From positions 372,001 to 436,000 of the forward strand of contig NZ_CP029064.1 of the NCBI RefSeq assembly GCF_003076275.1: a stretch of DNA of 64,000 nucleotides, in the 5' to 3' direction. Shown here in pieces: positions 1 through 9,052 of this stretch. The translations under genes and the position numbers were made by a program. The notes under the pieces are model-generated. The model worked only from the letters and a program-made list of their open reading frames with translations. It was not told the origin of the DNA and made no database searches. The DNA comes from Microbulbifer sp. A4B17. GTDB lineage: Bacteria; Pseudomonadota; Gammaproteobacteria; Pseudomonadales; Cellvibrionaceae. Within the stretch, counting starts at the first letter, position 1. Each line of letters begins with the position of its first letter.

Positions 1-1584
1 GTTGAGGCTGGACTGCTCACCCCGCTTCATAGTGGTGCACTCACTTTAAGTGCCTCCTATGAAGGGATGGATGCGGAGATTGATGTTGAGTTGGCCCCGA
101 TACTCCAGAGCGTACAGCTGGACAGGGACGCCTCTAATTTTGATCAATATTATCTCACGGCCTACTATGACGATGATACATCAGAAGATGTCACAGCAGA
201 TGCCGAGTGGTCGATAAGCGATACCAGCTTGGCGACGGTAGAGGCTGGTCTTATCACCGCACTGGAGAGTGGCTCAGCCACCTTGATCGCCTCCTTTGGT
301 GGTGAAACAGCGGATATGGAAATTGAACATCTTGTCTATGTACGTGAAATTATTCCTGCCTACTTTAGATTTGCCGCTTTAAAAAATAATGGATCAGTTG
401 TGTCATGGGGTTACACCGACAGTAACGAGGTTAGTTTCAGTGACGTTAGTACCAGTTTATCAAGCGGTGTCGAGTCTGTTTTTTCTACAAGTTCCTCCTT
501 TGCGGCATTAAAGTCTGATGGTTCAGTTATCACCTGGGGCCATTCTGGGTATGGTGGCAATAGCAGCTCTGTGAGTGTAAACCTGGAGGATAATGTTGTT
601 AATGTTTATTCAACAGCCGGTGCGTATGCAGCATTGAAGTCCGATGGGTCTGTTGTGACTTGGGGATATGGGGATGGAGGTGGGGATAGCAGTGCCGTTA
701 GTACTGAATTAGCCAGTGATGTTGTGACAATATTTTCAACAAACTCCGCTTTTGCTGCACTTAAGGCAGATGGCTCTGTGGTGACTTGGGGGCGCGAAGA
801 AGATGGTGGTGATAGCAGTGCCGTGAGCTCGGACATTTCCAGTGATGTGGTGACTATTTATTCGGCCGGTGCTGCTTTTGCCGCACTTAAGTCAGATGGT
901 TCTGTGGTGACTTGGGGGGATGAACAATTTGGTGGTGATAGCAGTGTAGTGAGCACGGAAATCTCAAATGATGTGGTGGCTATTTATTCGAGCGGTTCTG
1001 CTTTTGCCGCACTTAAGTCCGACGGCTCTGTAGTGACCTGGGGATTTATTAATGGGGGCGATAGCAGTGCAGTGAGCACGCAAATCTCCAGCGATGTTGT
1101 AGAGGTCTTTGGAAATAGCTACTCTTTTGCTGCCCTAAAATCAGATGGCTCTGTGGTGACTTGGGGGAGAGATGAATATGGTGGTGATAGTAGTGCTGTG
1201 AGTGACCAGCTGGCAGATGGCGTAGATACCATCTATGCATCGAACGGTGCTTTTGCTGCTGTTAAAATCGATGGTTCTGTTGTCACTTGGGGCAAAGATA
1301 ACGATGGCGGTGATAGTAGCGCAGTCAGTTCTGAGTTGAGTGGAGATGTAGAATCGATCTTCTCTAATCTTCAAGGGTTTGCCGCGTTAAAAACCGATGG
1401 GTCGGTAATATGCTGGGGGGACCCTGTGATTGATGGTAGTAGCGTTAGTGATCAGCTGGCAAGTGGCGTTTTGATTATTGTTTCAGGTCGAGAAAGCTTT
1501 GCAGCGTTAAAAGATGATAAGTCTGTGGTGACTTGGGGGCATGAAGTTTTTGGTGGCGATAGCAGTGATGTTGATTTCTATTAG
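1..1584 (+). CDS. Ig-like/RCC1-like repeat protein, 5' truncated by the window edge
   Basis: The reading frame is open from base 1, so the gene begins outside the window. The visible part starts with the end of one Big_2-type bacterial Ig-like domain (VEAGLLTPLHSGALTLSASY), then a second, similar Ig-like domain to about residue 110 of the visible part. Ten tandem repeats of about 42 residues follow, each built on a core like FAALKSDGSVVTWG followed by GGDSSAVS. These resemble RCC1/beta-propeller blades and probably fold as one or more propellers. The last repeat ends almost at the stop codon, so no C-terminal sorting domain is visible. The composition (Ser, Asp, Gly, Val rich, almost no Cys) fits an exported or surface protein. 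Ligand and role are unknown. GC is lower than in the following genes. Confidence 0.8.
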   Translation, partial: VEAGLLTPLHSGALTLSASYEGMDAEIDVELAPILQSVQLDRDASNFDQYYLTAYYDDDTSEDVTADAEWSISDTSLATVEAGLITALESGSATLIASFGGETADMEIEHLVYVREIIPAYFRFAALKNNGSVVSWGYTDSNEVSFSDVSTSLSSGVESVFSTSSSFAALKSDGSVITWGHSGYGGNSSSVSVNLEDNVVNVYSTAGAYAALKSDGSVVTWGYGDGGGDSSAVSTELASDVVTIFSTNSAFAALKADGSVVTWGREEDGGDSSAVSSDISSDVVTIYSAGAAFAALKSDGSVVTWGDEQFGGDSSVVSTEISNDVVAIYSSGSAFAALKSDGSVVTWGFINGGDSSAVSTQISSDVVEVFGNSYSFAALKSDGSVVTWGRDEYGGDSSAVSDQLADGVDTIYASNGAFAAVKIDGSVVTWGKDNDGGDSSAVSSELSGDVESIFSNLQGFAALKTDGSVICWGDPVIDGSSVSDQLASGVLIIVSGRESFAALKDDKSVVTWGHEVFGGDSSDVDFY

Positions 1585-1676
1585 ATAGAAATTATATTGC
1601 TGGAAGCTATTTACTAACTTGTGATGGTAATATCTCTGGTTGACCTGGTGAATATTACAGATTGGTAAGCCTTGAG

Positions 1677-1706
1677 CCGACAATCAAAGCAGAAATTGAT
1701 TGTCGG
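1677..1706 (+). terminator. Hairpin after the repeat-protein gene
   Basis: An 11-bp perfect stem (CCGACAATCAA / TTGATTGTCGG) encloses an 8-nt loop about 95 nt after the stop. The tail is only TTCTC, so intrinsic termination is uncertain. The rest of 1585-1997 is AT-rich and shows no gene. Confidence 0.45.
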
Positions 1707-1997
1707 TTCTCAACGCAATAATTGAAGTGGCTACTTGTAATTTACCTATCCTGTTAATATATCCTGGTGCTAATAATTCCTGATTTAAAATAAGAAAATT
1801 ATTTCATAGTTTTTATTGGTATATTTCTGTAATAGCTATTTGGGCGAAAGCAGTTTTCTGCTAAAGCTTCTATTGAATTTACTGCTTCAGTCCGATATTA
1901 GAACCTGATCCTCTCAGTACTTTAGTCTGCCCCATACTTACTGTGTCTTTTTTTATTGTGCAGGGGCTCCCTAGCTAAAGAACTGTAGCAAATGGAT

Positions 1998-2024
1998 AAA
2001 AGCCGGGTATCAATAGCCCCGGCT
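1998..2024 (-). terminator. Intrinsic terminator of the PEP mutase-family gene
   Basis: Read on the minus strand, a 7-bp stem (AGCCGGG / CCCGGCT) with a 10-nt loop is followed by TTTTA. It lies 14 nt beyond the stop of the minus-strand gene. Confidence 0.6.
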
Positions 2025-2037
2025 ATATTGCATCTCT

Positions 2038-2844
2038 CTAGGCCTCTTTAATAAAGGCTGAGTTCAGTGTGCCGTAGTCCAGCGCATTACTAAAGAAATT
2101 ATTGTCAGTTCTAATCGGTGTCAGTTGTTTTAATGATTCTCTTAAATGCCCGTAGACAGACTGGAAAAAGGTTGGTCCGGTACTAAAGCGCTTTATGCCT
2201 ACGGCAAAAAACTCCGATATAGGGGCCATGCCGGGAAGCAGCATAATATTTAGTGGCAGGTCGATTCCTGCTGCCAAACTCCTTGCCTCCTCAGTTGAAG
2301 AGAGCCCAGGCACAAAGCCGCAGTCAGCACCGGCACTCTTATAAAGCTCTAGCCTCTCTATGCACATATTTATCGCTTTATCACCGCTGGCGAGTGCATT
2401 GAGATAAACATCGGTACGGGTATTAATAAAAAGCGGGCGGCCATTAAGTGCTTGGCGAATAGCGCTAATCTTTTTGTCGAGAGATTCCGGGGTATCGTTA
2501 CCATCTTCAATATTGATGCCTGCGACACCCAGCGCCACCATTTTACAGGTCAGCTCTGCTACCTGTTCGGGGTTTTGGGAATACCCATCTTCAATATCCA
2601 CGCTCAGAGGTAACGAGGTTACCCGCGCAATCCGTGCGATAGCGTTTAGGTGTTGTTCAACTGGCAGCGCACCTCCGTCGGCATAACCCAGCGACCAGGC
2701 GACGGCGGCACTGCTGGTACCTACCGCTTGGGCGCCTGTGTTCTGGCAGATTAAAGCGCTGGCGGCATCCCAGGCATTTGGCAGGATCAACGGGGCAGCG
2801 GCTTGGTGCAACTTGGTGAAGGTATTGAATGGGCTGTTGTTCAT
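2038..2844 (-). CDS. Isocitrate lyase/phosphoenolpyruvate mutase family protein
   Basis: A 268-residue TIM-barrel protein of the PEP mutase/isocitrate lyase superfamily, whose members cleave or form C-C or C-P bonds in 2-oxo or 2-hydroxy acids with Mg2+. Visible family signatures are PNAWDAASA near the N-terminus, the acidic metal-binding motifs DIEDGY and NIEDG, and NTRTD after the central strands. The KKCGH active-site signature of true isocitrate lyase is absent, so I expect a small-acid lyase or hydrolase of unknown substrate. I chose the ATG at 2844 because it starts right before the conserved fold; an upstream TTG at 2895 would add 17 residues but has no convincing ribosome-binding site. 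It stands alone, with the alpha/beta hydrolase gene upstream on the same strand. Confidence 0.8.
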   Translation of the reverse strand: MNNSPFNTFTKLHQAAAPLILPNAWDAASALICQNTGAQAVGTSSAAVAWSLGYADGGALPVEQHLNAIARIARVTSLPLSVDIEDGYSQNPEQVAELTCKMVALGVAGINIEDGNDTPESLDKKISAIRQALNGRPLFINTRTDVYLNALASGDKAINMCIERLELYKSAGADCGFVPGLSSTEEARSLAAGIDLPLNIMLLPGMAPISEFFAVGIKRFSTGPTFFQSVYGHLRESLKQLTPIRTDNNFFSNALDYGTLNSAFIKEA

Positions 2845-3009
2845 CGGAATAACCTGCTTGAGCGATGTCGTTTGAGTGATGAATTTACCGCTCAAGAGAT
2901 TGCTTCACTGGCCACAACCGGAACTGAACCGTGAAAACTGGAAAGGTAGTTAAGATTGTTGACCGCGATGTGGGGGATGGGTGGAGAGGGCAGGTTCTAT
3001 TAATACATA

Positions 3010-3047
3010 CATGGCTAAGAAAGCCGTGAATCGCTTTCTTAGCCATG
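3010..3047 (-). terminator. Long hairpin after the alpha/beta hydrolase gene
   Basis: A perfect 15-bp inverted repeat (CATGGCTAAGAAAGC and its complement) with an 8-nt loop lies 23 nt beyond the minus-strand stop. There is no U tract, so it may act with Rho or protect the mRNA 3' end. Confidence 0.5.
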
Positions 3048-3070
3048 CAGGAAAGATAGAAAAAGGAAAA

Positions 3071-3898
3071 TCAGTTGGGAACGGGATCTTTATGTAGCCA
3101 CTGTTGCACCGCCTCAACTACGGGGGCGGGATTCTTGATCCAGCTGAGGTGTGGATTGCCTTTGGGATAGGTGGGTTGCATCTCCCGGGTTTCGCCGCCG
3201 ACGATTGCCGCTAATTTACGGGCGGCCTGAACAGGGGCGAAGGGGTCACCATCCAGCGCAATATGCAGGGTGGGCTGGCTTGTTTTTTCCATTTGCCCAA
3301 AGCGATCTTCCGGTGCAAAGCGGCCATTAAAGATGGATCGGGACCAGTCTTTCATCAACCTGCGCGCCTCGCGCCAGCCGAATCCCATGCGCGCACCGGG
3401 GAAATAACCCAGCAGGCTTGAAGTCACACTGACAATCGAGGCGAAGAGCAGGATGGCGTACTTATGCAGGCCGCTCCAGCTGCGGTGGTCCACATGCCCG
3501 GAGGCGATACTGACAACCTTGGCATTACCTGTGAGACCGGCGCGGGCTGCCAATGTACTGGTTTGACCGCCGATACTATGGCCGAGAATCAGTGCTGGCC
3601 CCTGGGGGAATTGCTGTTCCAGTAGTTGGATTAACTGTGGAATAAATGAAAACACCAGGTCGTTGTAACCGTAGTCGGCATTTCGGTGGGGGCGCGGCAG
3701 GCTCTCCCCAGTGCCGGGCAATTCGCTGATGGCGGTGTTGTAACCGAGCTTTTGCAGCTCTTCCAGAAGCAGGCGGTAGCGGTTGGCCGGTACGCCCATC
3801 GCGGGAAGCACCAATACCAGGGGGCCTTCGCCGTTGTGTACTGTGGTTACTGGTACCTGGAAGGCGCCAAATTCTAATTGGTGGGTTTGTTGGGGCAT
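3071..3898 (-). CDS. Alpha/beta hydrolase (serine aminopeptidase/lysophospholipase-like)
   Basis: A 275-residue single-domain alpha/beta hydrolase with no signal peptide, probably cytoplasmic. The nucleophile elbow GHSIGG is at about residues 108-113 and supplies the catalytic Ser. DGDPFAP near residue 217 fits the acid loop and NPHLSW near the C-terminus supplies a likely catalytic His. The N-terminal VLPAMGVPANRYR matches the oxyanion-hole region. The family hydrolyses esters or amides; this member's substrate cannot be told. The ATG at 3898 is preceded by GGGAGAA at proper spacing. It reads divergently from the rpsF operon and its promoter shares the 3899-4297 region. Confidence 0.8.
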   Translation of the reverse strand: MPQQTHQLEFGAFQVPVTTVHNGEGPLVLVLPAMGVPANRYRLLLEELQKLGYNTAISELPGTGESLPRPHRNADYGYNDLVFSFIPQLIQLLEQQFPQGPALILGHSIGGQTSTLAARAGLTGNAKVVSIASGHVDHRSWSGLHKYAILLFASIVSVTSSLLGYFPGARMGFGWREARRLMKDWSRSIFNGRFAPEDRFGQMEKTSQPTLHIALDGDPFAPVQAARKLAAIVGGETREMQPTYPKGNPHLSWIKNPAPVVEAVQQWLHKDPVPN

Positions 3899-4070
3899 GG
3901 TACTTCTCCCTTTAACAGTCCGGCATCATAGGCGAAGCCAGCTTGCCAAACCCATGACCAGACCGAGCAGTGCTGTGTCCCAATCCGCCAAATCCCAGAA
4001 ATAAGGCGAGTGGCAGGGTAGTCATTTTGATCAACCTCTAACTTGGAATGCGAATGTACTTGCTTGAGGT

Positions 4071-4182
4071 AATTGATCAACTTGCAACCGGGTGAGCGAA
4101 GGCACAGGGCCTGATGCAACTGGTTAACTTGCAACCGGGTTAGCGAAGGCATTGGGCTGAAGTAATTGATCAACTTGCAACC
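4071..4182 (+). repeat. Tandem repeat of 46-47 bp, 2.4 copies, upstream of rpsF
   Basis: Three copies of CTTGCAACC begin at 4081, 4128 and 4174, that is, 47 and 46 bp apart. Each sits in a longer unit starting (A)ATTGATCAA or AACTGGTTAA and continuing GGGTgAGCGAAGGCA in the two full copies. The partial third copy supplies the -35 element of the rpsF promoter. No gene lies between 3899 and 4297. Confidence 0.85.
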
Positions 4183-4203
4183 AACCCCACAACTGCCTAG
4201 AAT
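4175..4203 (+). promoter_or_regulatory. Sigma70 promoter of the rpsF operon
   Basis: TTGCAA (4175-4180) and TAGAAT (4198-4203) are separated by exactly 17 bp. It lies about 95 bp before the rpsF start, leaving a leader of roughly 85 nt. Confidence 0.7.
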
Positions 4204-4251
4204 ACGCCGCCCGCAATGGGCCCGGTTTATCCGTGCCCGTTGTACTCCTTG

Positions 4252-4273
4252 CCTCATCGGACTGTCCGAGAGG
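4252..4273 (+). promoter_or_regulatory. rpsF leader hairpin, candidate S6:S18 autoregulatory element
   Basis: In the untranslated leader CCUC-A-UCGGA pairs with UCCGA-GAGG around a CUG loop, giving a bulged hairpin 25 nt before the rpsF ATG. Many bacteria regulate rpsF-rpsR by binding of the S6:S18 complex to a structured leader. Position and structure fit, but I cannot confirm the consensus. Confidence 0.35.
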
Positions 4274-4297
4274 CTGATTAACCCGTAAGGAGCTAAA

Positions 4298-4741
4298 ATG
4301 CGTCATTACGAAATTGTATTCCTGGTTCACCCGGACCAGAGCGAACAGGTACCTGGCATGGTGGAGCGCTACACTGCGTCCATCAAGGAGAGCGGTGGAC
4401 AGGTTCACCGTCTGGAAGACTGGGGCCGTCGCCGTCTGGCTTACCCGATCAACAAGATCCACAAGGCTCACTACATTCTGATGAACGTAGAATGTTCTGA
4501 AGAAGCCCTTGAGGAACTGACTACCAACTTCCGTTACAACGATGCGGTTATCCGTAATCTGGTAATTCGTGAAGACGAGGCGATCTCTGAAGAGAGCCCG
4601 ATCATGAAAGCGGAAAAAGAAAGCCGTGAGCGCAAAGCTGCCCGTGCAGAGCGCACCGAGCGTCGCGAGCGCGCCGGAGAAGAGAAAGCTTCTTCCGACG
4701 CTGCAGAAGCTTCTTCCGATAACGCTGAAAGCGAAGAGTAA
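4298..4741 (+). CDS. rpsF: 30S ribosomal protein S6
   Basis: S6 binds the 16S rRNA central domain together with S18 in the small-subunit platform. The 147-residue protein begins [17 protein letters not shown] and carries the family core [14 protein letters not shown]. The first ~100 residues match the usual ferredoxin-like S6 fold. The C-terminal ~45 residues are a charged Glu/Arg/Ala/Ser tail ending in an acidic stretch, the region where E. coli S6 receives added glutamates. AAGGAG precedes the ATG at ideal spacing. It is the first gene of the operon rpsF-rpsR-membrane protein-rplI. Confidence 0.98.
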   Translation: MRHYEIVFLVHPDQSEQVPGMVERYTASIKESGGQVHRLEDWGRRRLAYPINKIHKAHYILMNVECSEEALEELTTNFRYNDAVIRNLVIREDEAISEESPIMKAEKESRERKAARAERTERRERAGEEKASSDAAEASSDNAESEE

Positions 4742-4753
4742 GGGGATTATCAG

Positions 4754-4984
4754 ATGGCACGTTTTTTCCGTCGTCGCAAGTTCTGCCGTTTCACCGCTGA
4801 AGGTGTTAAGCGTATCGACTACAAAGATCTCGATACCCTGAAAGCCTACATCTCCGAGACTGGCAAAATTGTTCCTAGCCGTATTACCGGTACCAAAGCC
4901 AAGTATCAGCGTCAGCTGGCCTCTGCGGTCAAGCGCGCTCGCTACCTGGCCCTGCTGCCGTACACGGACAGCCACGAAGCCTAA
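4754..4984 (+). CDS. rpsR: 30S ribosomal protein S18
   Basis: A 76-residue basic protein with the S18 sequence ([48 protein letters not shown]). It pairs with S6 on the 16S platform. It starts 12 nt after rpsF, so the two subunits of the S6:S18 complex are translated from the same message. Length is normal. Confidence 0.98.
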   Translation: MARFFRRRKFCRFTAEGVKRIDYKDLDTLKAYISETGKIVPSRITGTKAKYQRQLASAVKRARYLALLPYTDSHEA

Positions 4985-5027
4985 GCCGCAGTTTGCTTAG
5001 ACTCATTAATAGAGAAGCTATCTAGAT

Positions 5028-5870
5028 ATGCGCGCCGTAGCTGAATTTATTATGCGCGGACGCGTCAGGGCGGTAATCCTCACCATGTTGGGGATTCCGC
5101 TGATAAGCCCGGCAATCCTCGCTCTGGTGAGTTTGCGCCGAGGCAGCAGTGAGGGCCTGATGGTTTTGGCCTGGGCACTGTTGCCGATTGTCGTTATGGG
5201 CATGAGTGGTCATGTACCGCCACTGGTGACTGGTATATCCGCAGGTCATTTTGCCGCAGTTTTTTGCGGTGCCATGGCATTGCGAAGCAGTCGCTCCTGG
5301 GCCGCCGGCCTTGTGGCTGTAACGGCGGCATCGGCAGCAGGCATATTGCTGACCTCTCTCTTCAGTGGAGGGCTTCTGCAAGGATTTTTGCAGGCGGTCG
5401 AGAGTGCAGCGGAACAGCCAAACACTGTTCCAATGGACGAACTGAAGCAGATATTTTCGGGCGAATTGCAAATTACTGGTTACTTGAGCCTGATATCGGC
5501 GATGAGCGCCACACTGGCTCTGGTACTGGGGCGTTACTGGCAGGCCCTGCTGTACAACCCCGGCGGTTTCCGCCAGGAGTTCCACCAGCTTCGCCTGCCC
5601 CTGTGGCTATCAGCGACAAGTATGTTGTTGTGGGTAGTCAGTCTGGTAACCCCAGGCTACGCATTTTGGGGAGCGGTGATCGCGTTCCCGATGGTGGTTG
5701 CTGGTATTGCCCTGGTCCACTGGCTGGTTGCAAGTCGCAGTTGGGGGGTAGGCCCCCTGGTGGCGATGTACATCATGCTGGTGATTGGAGGGCTGCCCCT
5801 GGCAGGCTTCCTCTGCGGCCTGGCCCTTGTAGATAGCTGGATAGATATTCGCGGACGCTCCTCCAAGTAG
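5028..5870 (+). CDS. Multi-pass membrane protein of the rpsR-rplI interval
   Basis: A 280-residue very hydrophobic protein with about seven to eight predicted transmembrane segments, for example residues ~15-35, 43-62, 64-82, 87-120, 158-180, 203-222, 225-245 and 250-272, and short polar loops. It lies inside a ribosomal-protein operon, 43 nt after rpsR and 37 nt before rplI. Pseudomonads and relatives keep an uncharacterised membrane protein at the same place. A distant link to DUF2232 (YybS) is possible, but I do not recognise clear motifs. Function is unknown; the location suggests co-expression with ribosome synthesis. The ATG at 5028 has only a weak ribosome-binding site. Confidence 0.7.
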   Translation: MRAVAEFIMRGRVRAVILTMLGIPLISPAILALVSLRRGSSEGLMVLAWALLPIVVMGMSGHVPPLVTGISAGHFAAVFCGAMALRSSRSWAAGLVAVTAASAAGILLTSLFSGGLLQGFLQAVESAAEQPNTVPMDELKQIFSGELQITGYLSLISAMSATLALVLGRYWQALLYNPGGFRQEFHQLRLPLWLSATSMLLWVVSLVTPGYAFWGAVIAFPMVVAGIALVHWLVASRSWGVGPLVAMYIMLVIGGLPLAGFLCGLALVDSWIDIRGRSSK

Positions 5871-5907
5871 GCGCGCCCCGCACAATACAGAAATTGAGGA
5901 AACCGAG

Positions 5908-6354
5908 ATGGAAGTTATTCTGCTCGATAAAGTAGGCAAACTGGGCAACGTGGGTGACCGCGTTGATGTTAAAGCCGGTTTTGGCCGCAATTTCCTGCTG
6001 CCGACTGGTAAAGCCATTGCTGCTACCGCAGCTAACATTGCTGAGTTTGAAGCTAAGCGCGCTGAACTGGAAGCCGCTGCTGCCGCTAAGCTGGCTGAAG
6101 CTGAGAGCCGCGCTACCAAGCTGGCCGATCTGGTTGTTACCATCGCTGCTAACGCTGGCGACGAAGGCAAGCTGTTCGGTTCTATCGGCACTCGCGACAT
6201 CGCTGAAGCGATTTCCGCTGGTGGCGTTGAAGTAGCTAAAGCTGAAGTTAAGCTGCCGGAAGGCGCACTGCGCGAAGTGGGTGAGTACGACGTAGACGTA
6301 CAGCTGCACTCCGACATAATTGCTGCAGTTAAAGTCGTTATCGAAGCCGAGTAA
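5908..6354 (+). CDS. rplI: 50S ribosomal protein L9
   Basis: A 148-residue L9 protein. The N-terminal rRNA-binding domain begins [34 protein letters not shown] in family style. A long Ala/Glu-rich helix (~residues 40-75) follows, then the C-terminal domain ([29 protein letters not shown]). L9 binds 23S rRNA and helps keep the reading frame. GAGGAAACCGAG precedes the start. It is the last ribosomal gene before the terminator at 6406. Confidence 0.98.
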   Translation: MEVILLDKVGKLGNVGDRVDVKAGFGRNFLLPTGKAIAATAANIAEFEAKRAELEAAAAAKLAEAESRATKLADLVVTIAANAGDEGKLFGSIGTRDIAEAISAGGVEVAKAEVKLPEGALREVGEYDVDVQLHSDIIAAVKVVIEAE

Positions 6355-6405
6355 GGTTTTGCTGACGAACGGTTGGTGCTTCGAGCGCCAGCCGCGCTAC
6401 AATCG

Positions 6406-6445
6406 GGCGCTGCACCCTATCGGGTCCAGCGCCTGTTTTGTTTTT
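6406..6445 (+). terminator. Intrinsic terminator between rplI and dnaB
   Basis: A 7-bp stem GGCGCTG / CAGCGCC, with inner pairing of CCC and GGG, is followed by TGTTTTGTTTTT. A TACAAT hexamer at 6398-6403 just before it could be the -10 of a dnaB promoter, so the two signals may overlap. Confidence 0.75.
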
Positions 6446-6463
6446 ACTATCCAGTAAAGTCCC

Positions 6464-7906
6464 ATGATCGACGAATACGCCGCCCCTGAAGAAGAGATTC
6501 ACAGCGAAGAGAGTTCACCCCTGCCGCATTCGGTAGAGGCGGAGCAGTCTGTGCTCGGCGGCCTGATGCTGGACCCGGGCCGTATTGATGCCGTTGCCGA
6601 ACAGCTGAGTGAAGAGGATTTCTTCAGTGCCAGCCACCGCAAGATCTTTGCGGTTATGGGCGAGCTGAGTAATGGCGAACAGCCCCTGGATATCGTTACC
6701 CTCGCCGAAGGCCTCGCCAGCCGCGACCTGCTCGGTGAAGTGGGTGGCCCCGCCTACCTGGCGGAATTGGCCGAAAATACCCCCTCCGCAGCGAATATCG
6801 TCGCCTACGCCAAGATCGTGCGTGAGCGCTCCATGCTGCGCCAGCTGATCGCCGCTGCCGGTGAGATCAGCCGCACCAGTTTTAATCCCGGTGGCCTCGC
6901 CTCCGCCGACCTGCTGCAGATGGCTGAGCGCCGCGTGGCGGAAATCGCCGAGGGGCGCGCCAAAGAGGGCGGCTTTGTCGGCGTGGATACCCTGCTGAAA
7001 AAGACCGTCGAGCGCATCGATGAGCTGTTCAAGACCGAGGGTGATATCACCGGTATCAGCACCGGTCTTACCGAGCTGGACCAGCGCACCTCCGGCTGGC
7101 AGCCGGGCGAACTGGTTATTCTCGCCGCACGTCCCTCCATGGGTAAGACCGCACTGGCATTGAATTTTATCGAGAGCGCCATGCTCTGCCAGGAGAGCCC
7201 GACACTGGTCTTTAGTATGGAGATGCCCTCGGACAGCCTGGTGATGCGGATGTTGTCTTCTATTGGTCGTATCGACCAGGGGCGTATCAGGAATGGCAAG
7301 CTGCAGGAAGAGGATTGGCCCAAGCTGTCCAGCGCCGTGCAGAAAATGAAAGGCAAGGCCCTGTATATCGATGATACGCCGGCACTCAGTCCCAGCGAGG
7401 TGCGCGCCCGTACCAAGCGCACGGTCCGCGATCACATCAACAAATTGATGCGCGAGAATCCCAAGTTAAGCCGCGAAGACGCCGAGGCCAAGAGTATGCC
7501 TGCCATGATTATGGTGGACTACCTGCAGCTGATGCAGGTGAAGGGGTCTACTGAGGGCCGCACCCAGGAGATCTCCGAGATCTCCCGCTCTCTCAAGGCG
7601 CTGGCGAAAGAATACGAATGCCCGGTGATTGCCCTGTCGCAGCTTAACCGGGGAGTAGAGCAGCGCCCCAACAAACGGCCGATGAACTCGGACCTGCGGG
7701 AATCCGGGGCGATCGAGCAGGACGCTGACGTGATCCTGTTTATCTACCGCGATGAATACTACAACGAGGACAGCCCGGATAAAGGGATGGCCGAGTTGAT
7801 TATCGGCAAGCAGCGTAACGGTGAGATCGGCACCTGCCGCGCAGCCTTTGTGGGCAAATACACTCGCTTCGATAATCTGGCGCCGGAATACTACCAGGGC
7901 GAATAA
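6464..7906 (+). CDS. dnaB: Replicative DNA helicase DnaB
   Basis: A 480-residue hexameric 5'-3' helicase of the replisome. The N-terminal DnaG-interacting domain (PHSVEAEQSVLGGLMLDP onward) covers about residues 20-125. After the linker comes the RecA-like ATPase: Walker A RPSMGKTALALN near 225, the Walker B region MIMVDYLQLMQ near 350, LSQLNRGVEQRPNKRPMNSDLRESGAIEQDAD near 395, and C-terminal arginine-finger residues. There is no intein or insertion, and length is normal. It follows rplI as in many gammaproteobacteria, but the alr gene often found next is replaced by a YcaQ-type gene. Confidence 0.97.
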   Translation: MIDEYAAPEEEIHSEESSPLPHSVEAEQSVLGGLMLDPGRIDAVAEQLSEEDFFSASHRKIFAVMGELSNGEQPLDIVTLAEGLASRDLLGEVGGPAYLAELAENTPSAANIVAYAKIVRERSMLRQLIAAAGEISRTSFNPGGLASADLLQMAERRVAEIAEGRAKEGGFVGVDTLLKKTVERIDELFKTEGDITGISTGLTELDQRTSGWQPGELVILAARPSMGKTALALNFIESAMLCQESPTLVFSMEMPSDSLVMRMLSSIGRIDQGRIRNGKLQEEDWPKLSSAVQKMKGKALYIDDTPALSPSEVRARTKRTVRDHINKLMRENPKLSREDAEAKSMPAMIMVDYLQLMQVKGSTEGRTQEISEISRSLKALAKEYECPVIALSQLNRGVEQRPNKRPMNSDLRESGAIEQDADVILFIYRDEYYNEDSPDKGMAELIIGKQRNGEIGTCRAAFVGKYTRFDNLAPEYYQGE

Positions 7907-7960
7907 GCCTTTCTGCTAGGTTTGCGGCTGTCGAATATCCGAGCCTAGGGGAGCCACTTC

Positions 7961-9052
7961 TTGTTATCCGAGCAAAAGATCCGCGCACTGGTGCTACAAC
8001 GCCAATTTATCCACAGCTCTTGGACTGAAGGATTGTCGGGGTTGTTGCAACATCTTGGCGCCCTACAGTTGGATGCTATCCAGCGAATTACCCGGGCCCA
8101 CCACCACCAGCTCTACAATCGCCTACCCGGTTACCGCGAGTCACACCTGGCTGAAGCTGAAGAGCGCCGCGAAATTTTCGAGTACTGGTCCCACGCCGCT
8201 GCCTACCTGCCAATGGCCCACTACCCCTATGCGCGGGTGCGTATGGATCGTATCCGCGCCGGTCAGCGCCACTGGTTTGAGAAGAATGCCAAGCTATGTC
8301 GCTATGTTCTCGATCGTGTGCGAGAGGAGGGTGCCCTGCGGGCCAGTGATTTTGTGCGCACCAAGAGTGGATGGTGGGAGTGGTCCGATGAAAAGAAAGC
8401 CCTGGAGCAGTTGTTTCATGAAGGTGAGCTGATGGTCAGCCATCGGGAGGGCTTTCAAAAAGTCTTCGATCTTCCAGAGCGGGTACTGCCAGCAAAAATC
8501 TCGACCAATGCCGCCTCGAAAATTGAGTACGGCAGCCATCTGGTGCGCACTTTTCTGGGGTGCCAGGGGATTGGCCGACCGGAGGAAATTGCTTACCTGC
8601 GCAGGGACGACAAACCCCTTATCCAGCTGGCAATTAAGCGCATGTTGGCAACCGGTGAGCTCACTCAATGGGGGAAAGAGCTGATGCTCACCGAGCAACT
8701 GGATTGGGAGCCGGTACGGCCATCGCGCAAAGTGCGCCTGTTATCCCCATTCGACCCAGTGATATTGCAGCGTAAACGCCTGCGCCGGCTGTTTGATTTT
8801 GAATATCAATTGGAGTGCTATGTACCGGCGGCCAAGCGCCGCTATGGTTATTTTTGCCTGCCGATTTTATACGGCGATCAATTCGTGGGGCAGGTGGATT
8901 TGAAGGCTGATCGGGATGCGGGTGTATTGCGGGTAGAGGCCCTGCACTGGGACAAGAAACCCGGTGTCTCGCTGGAGGCGAGTTACCACCGGGCTCTGGG
9001 GCAGTTTGCCCGTTTTCACGGGCTGGAAAGCGAAGCCGCGCTTACAGCTTGA
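7961..9052 (+). CDS. YcaQ/AlkZ-type winged-helix DNA glycosylase
   Basis: A 363-residue protein of the HTH_42 (YcaQ/AlkZ) family. E. coli YcaQ excises alkylated bases and unhooks DNA interstrand crosslinks. The catalytic QxD motif is seen in ALQLDAIQRITRAHHHQLYNRL (residues ~26-47). Downstream are the typical FEYWSHAAAYLP segment, a winged-helix region (~residues 195-230) and the C-terminal PFDPVILQRKRLRRLFDFEYQLECYVPAAKRRYGYFCLP signature. The start is a TTG at 7961 preceded by AGGGGAG at 7-8 nt; no nearby ATG fits as well. Its 3' end overlaps the convergent DUF6515 gene by 11 bp. Probable role: repair of DNA alkylation or crosslinks. Confidence 0.85.
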   Translation: MLSEQKIRALVLQRQFIHSSWTEGLSGLLQHLGALQLDAIQRITRAHHHQLYNRLPGYRESHLAEAEERREIFEYWSHAAAYLPMAHYPYARVRMDRIRAGQRHWFEKNAKLCRYVLDRVREEGALRASDFVRTKSGWWEWSDEKKALEQLFHEGELMVSHREGFQKVFDLPERVLPAKISTNAASKIEYGSHLVRTFLGCQGIGRPEEIAYLRRDDKPLIQLAIKRMLATGELTQWGKELMLTEQLDWEPVRPSRKVRLLSPFDPVILQRKRLRRLFDFEYQLECYVPAAKRRYGYFCLPILYGDQFVGQVDLKADRDAGVLRVEALHWDKKPGVSLEASYHRALGQFARFHGLESEAALTA

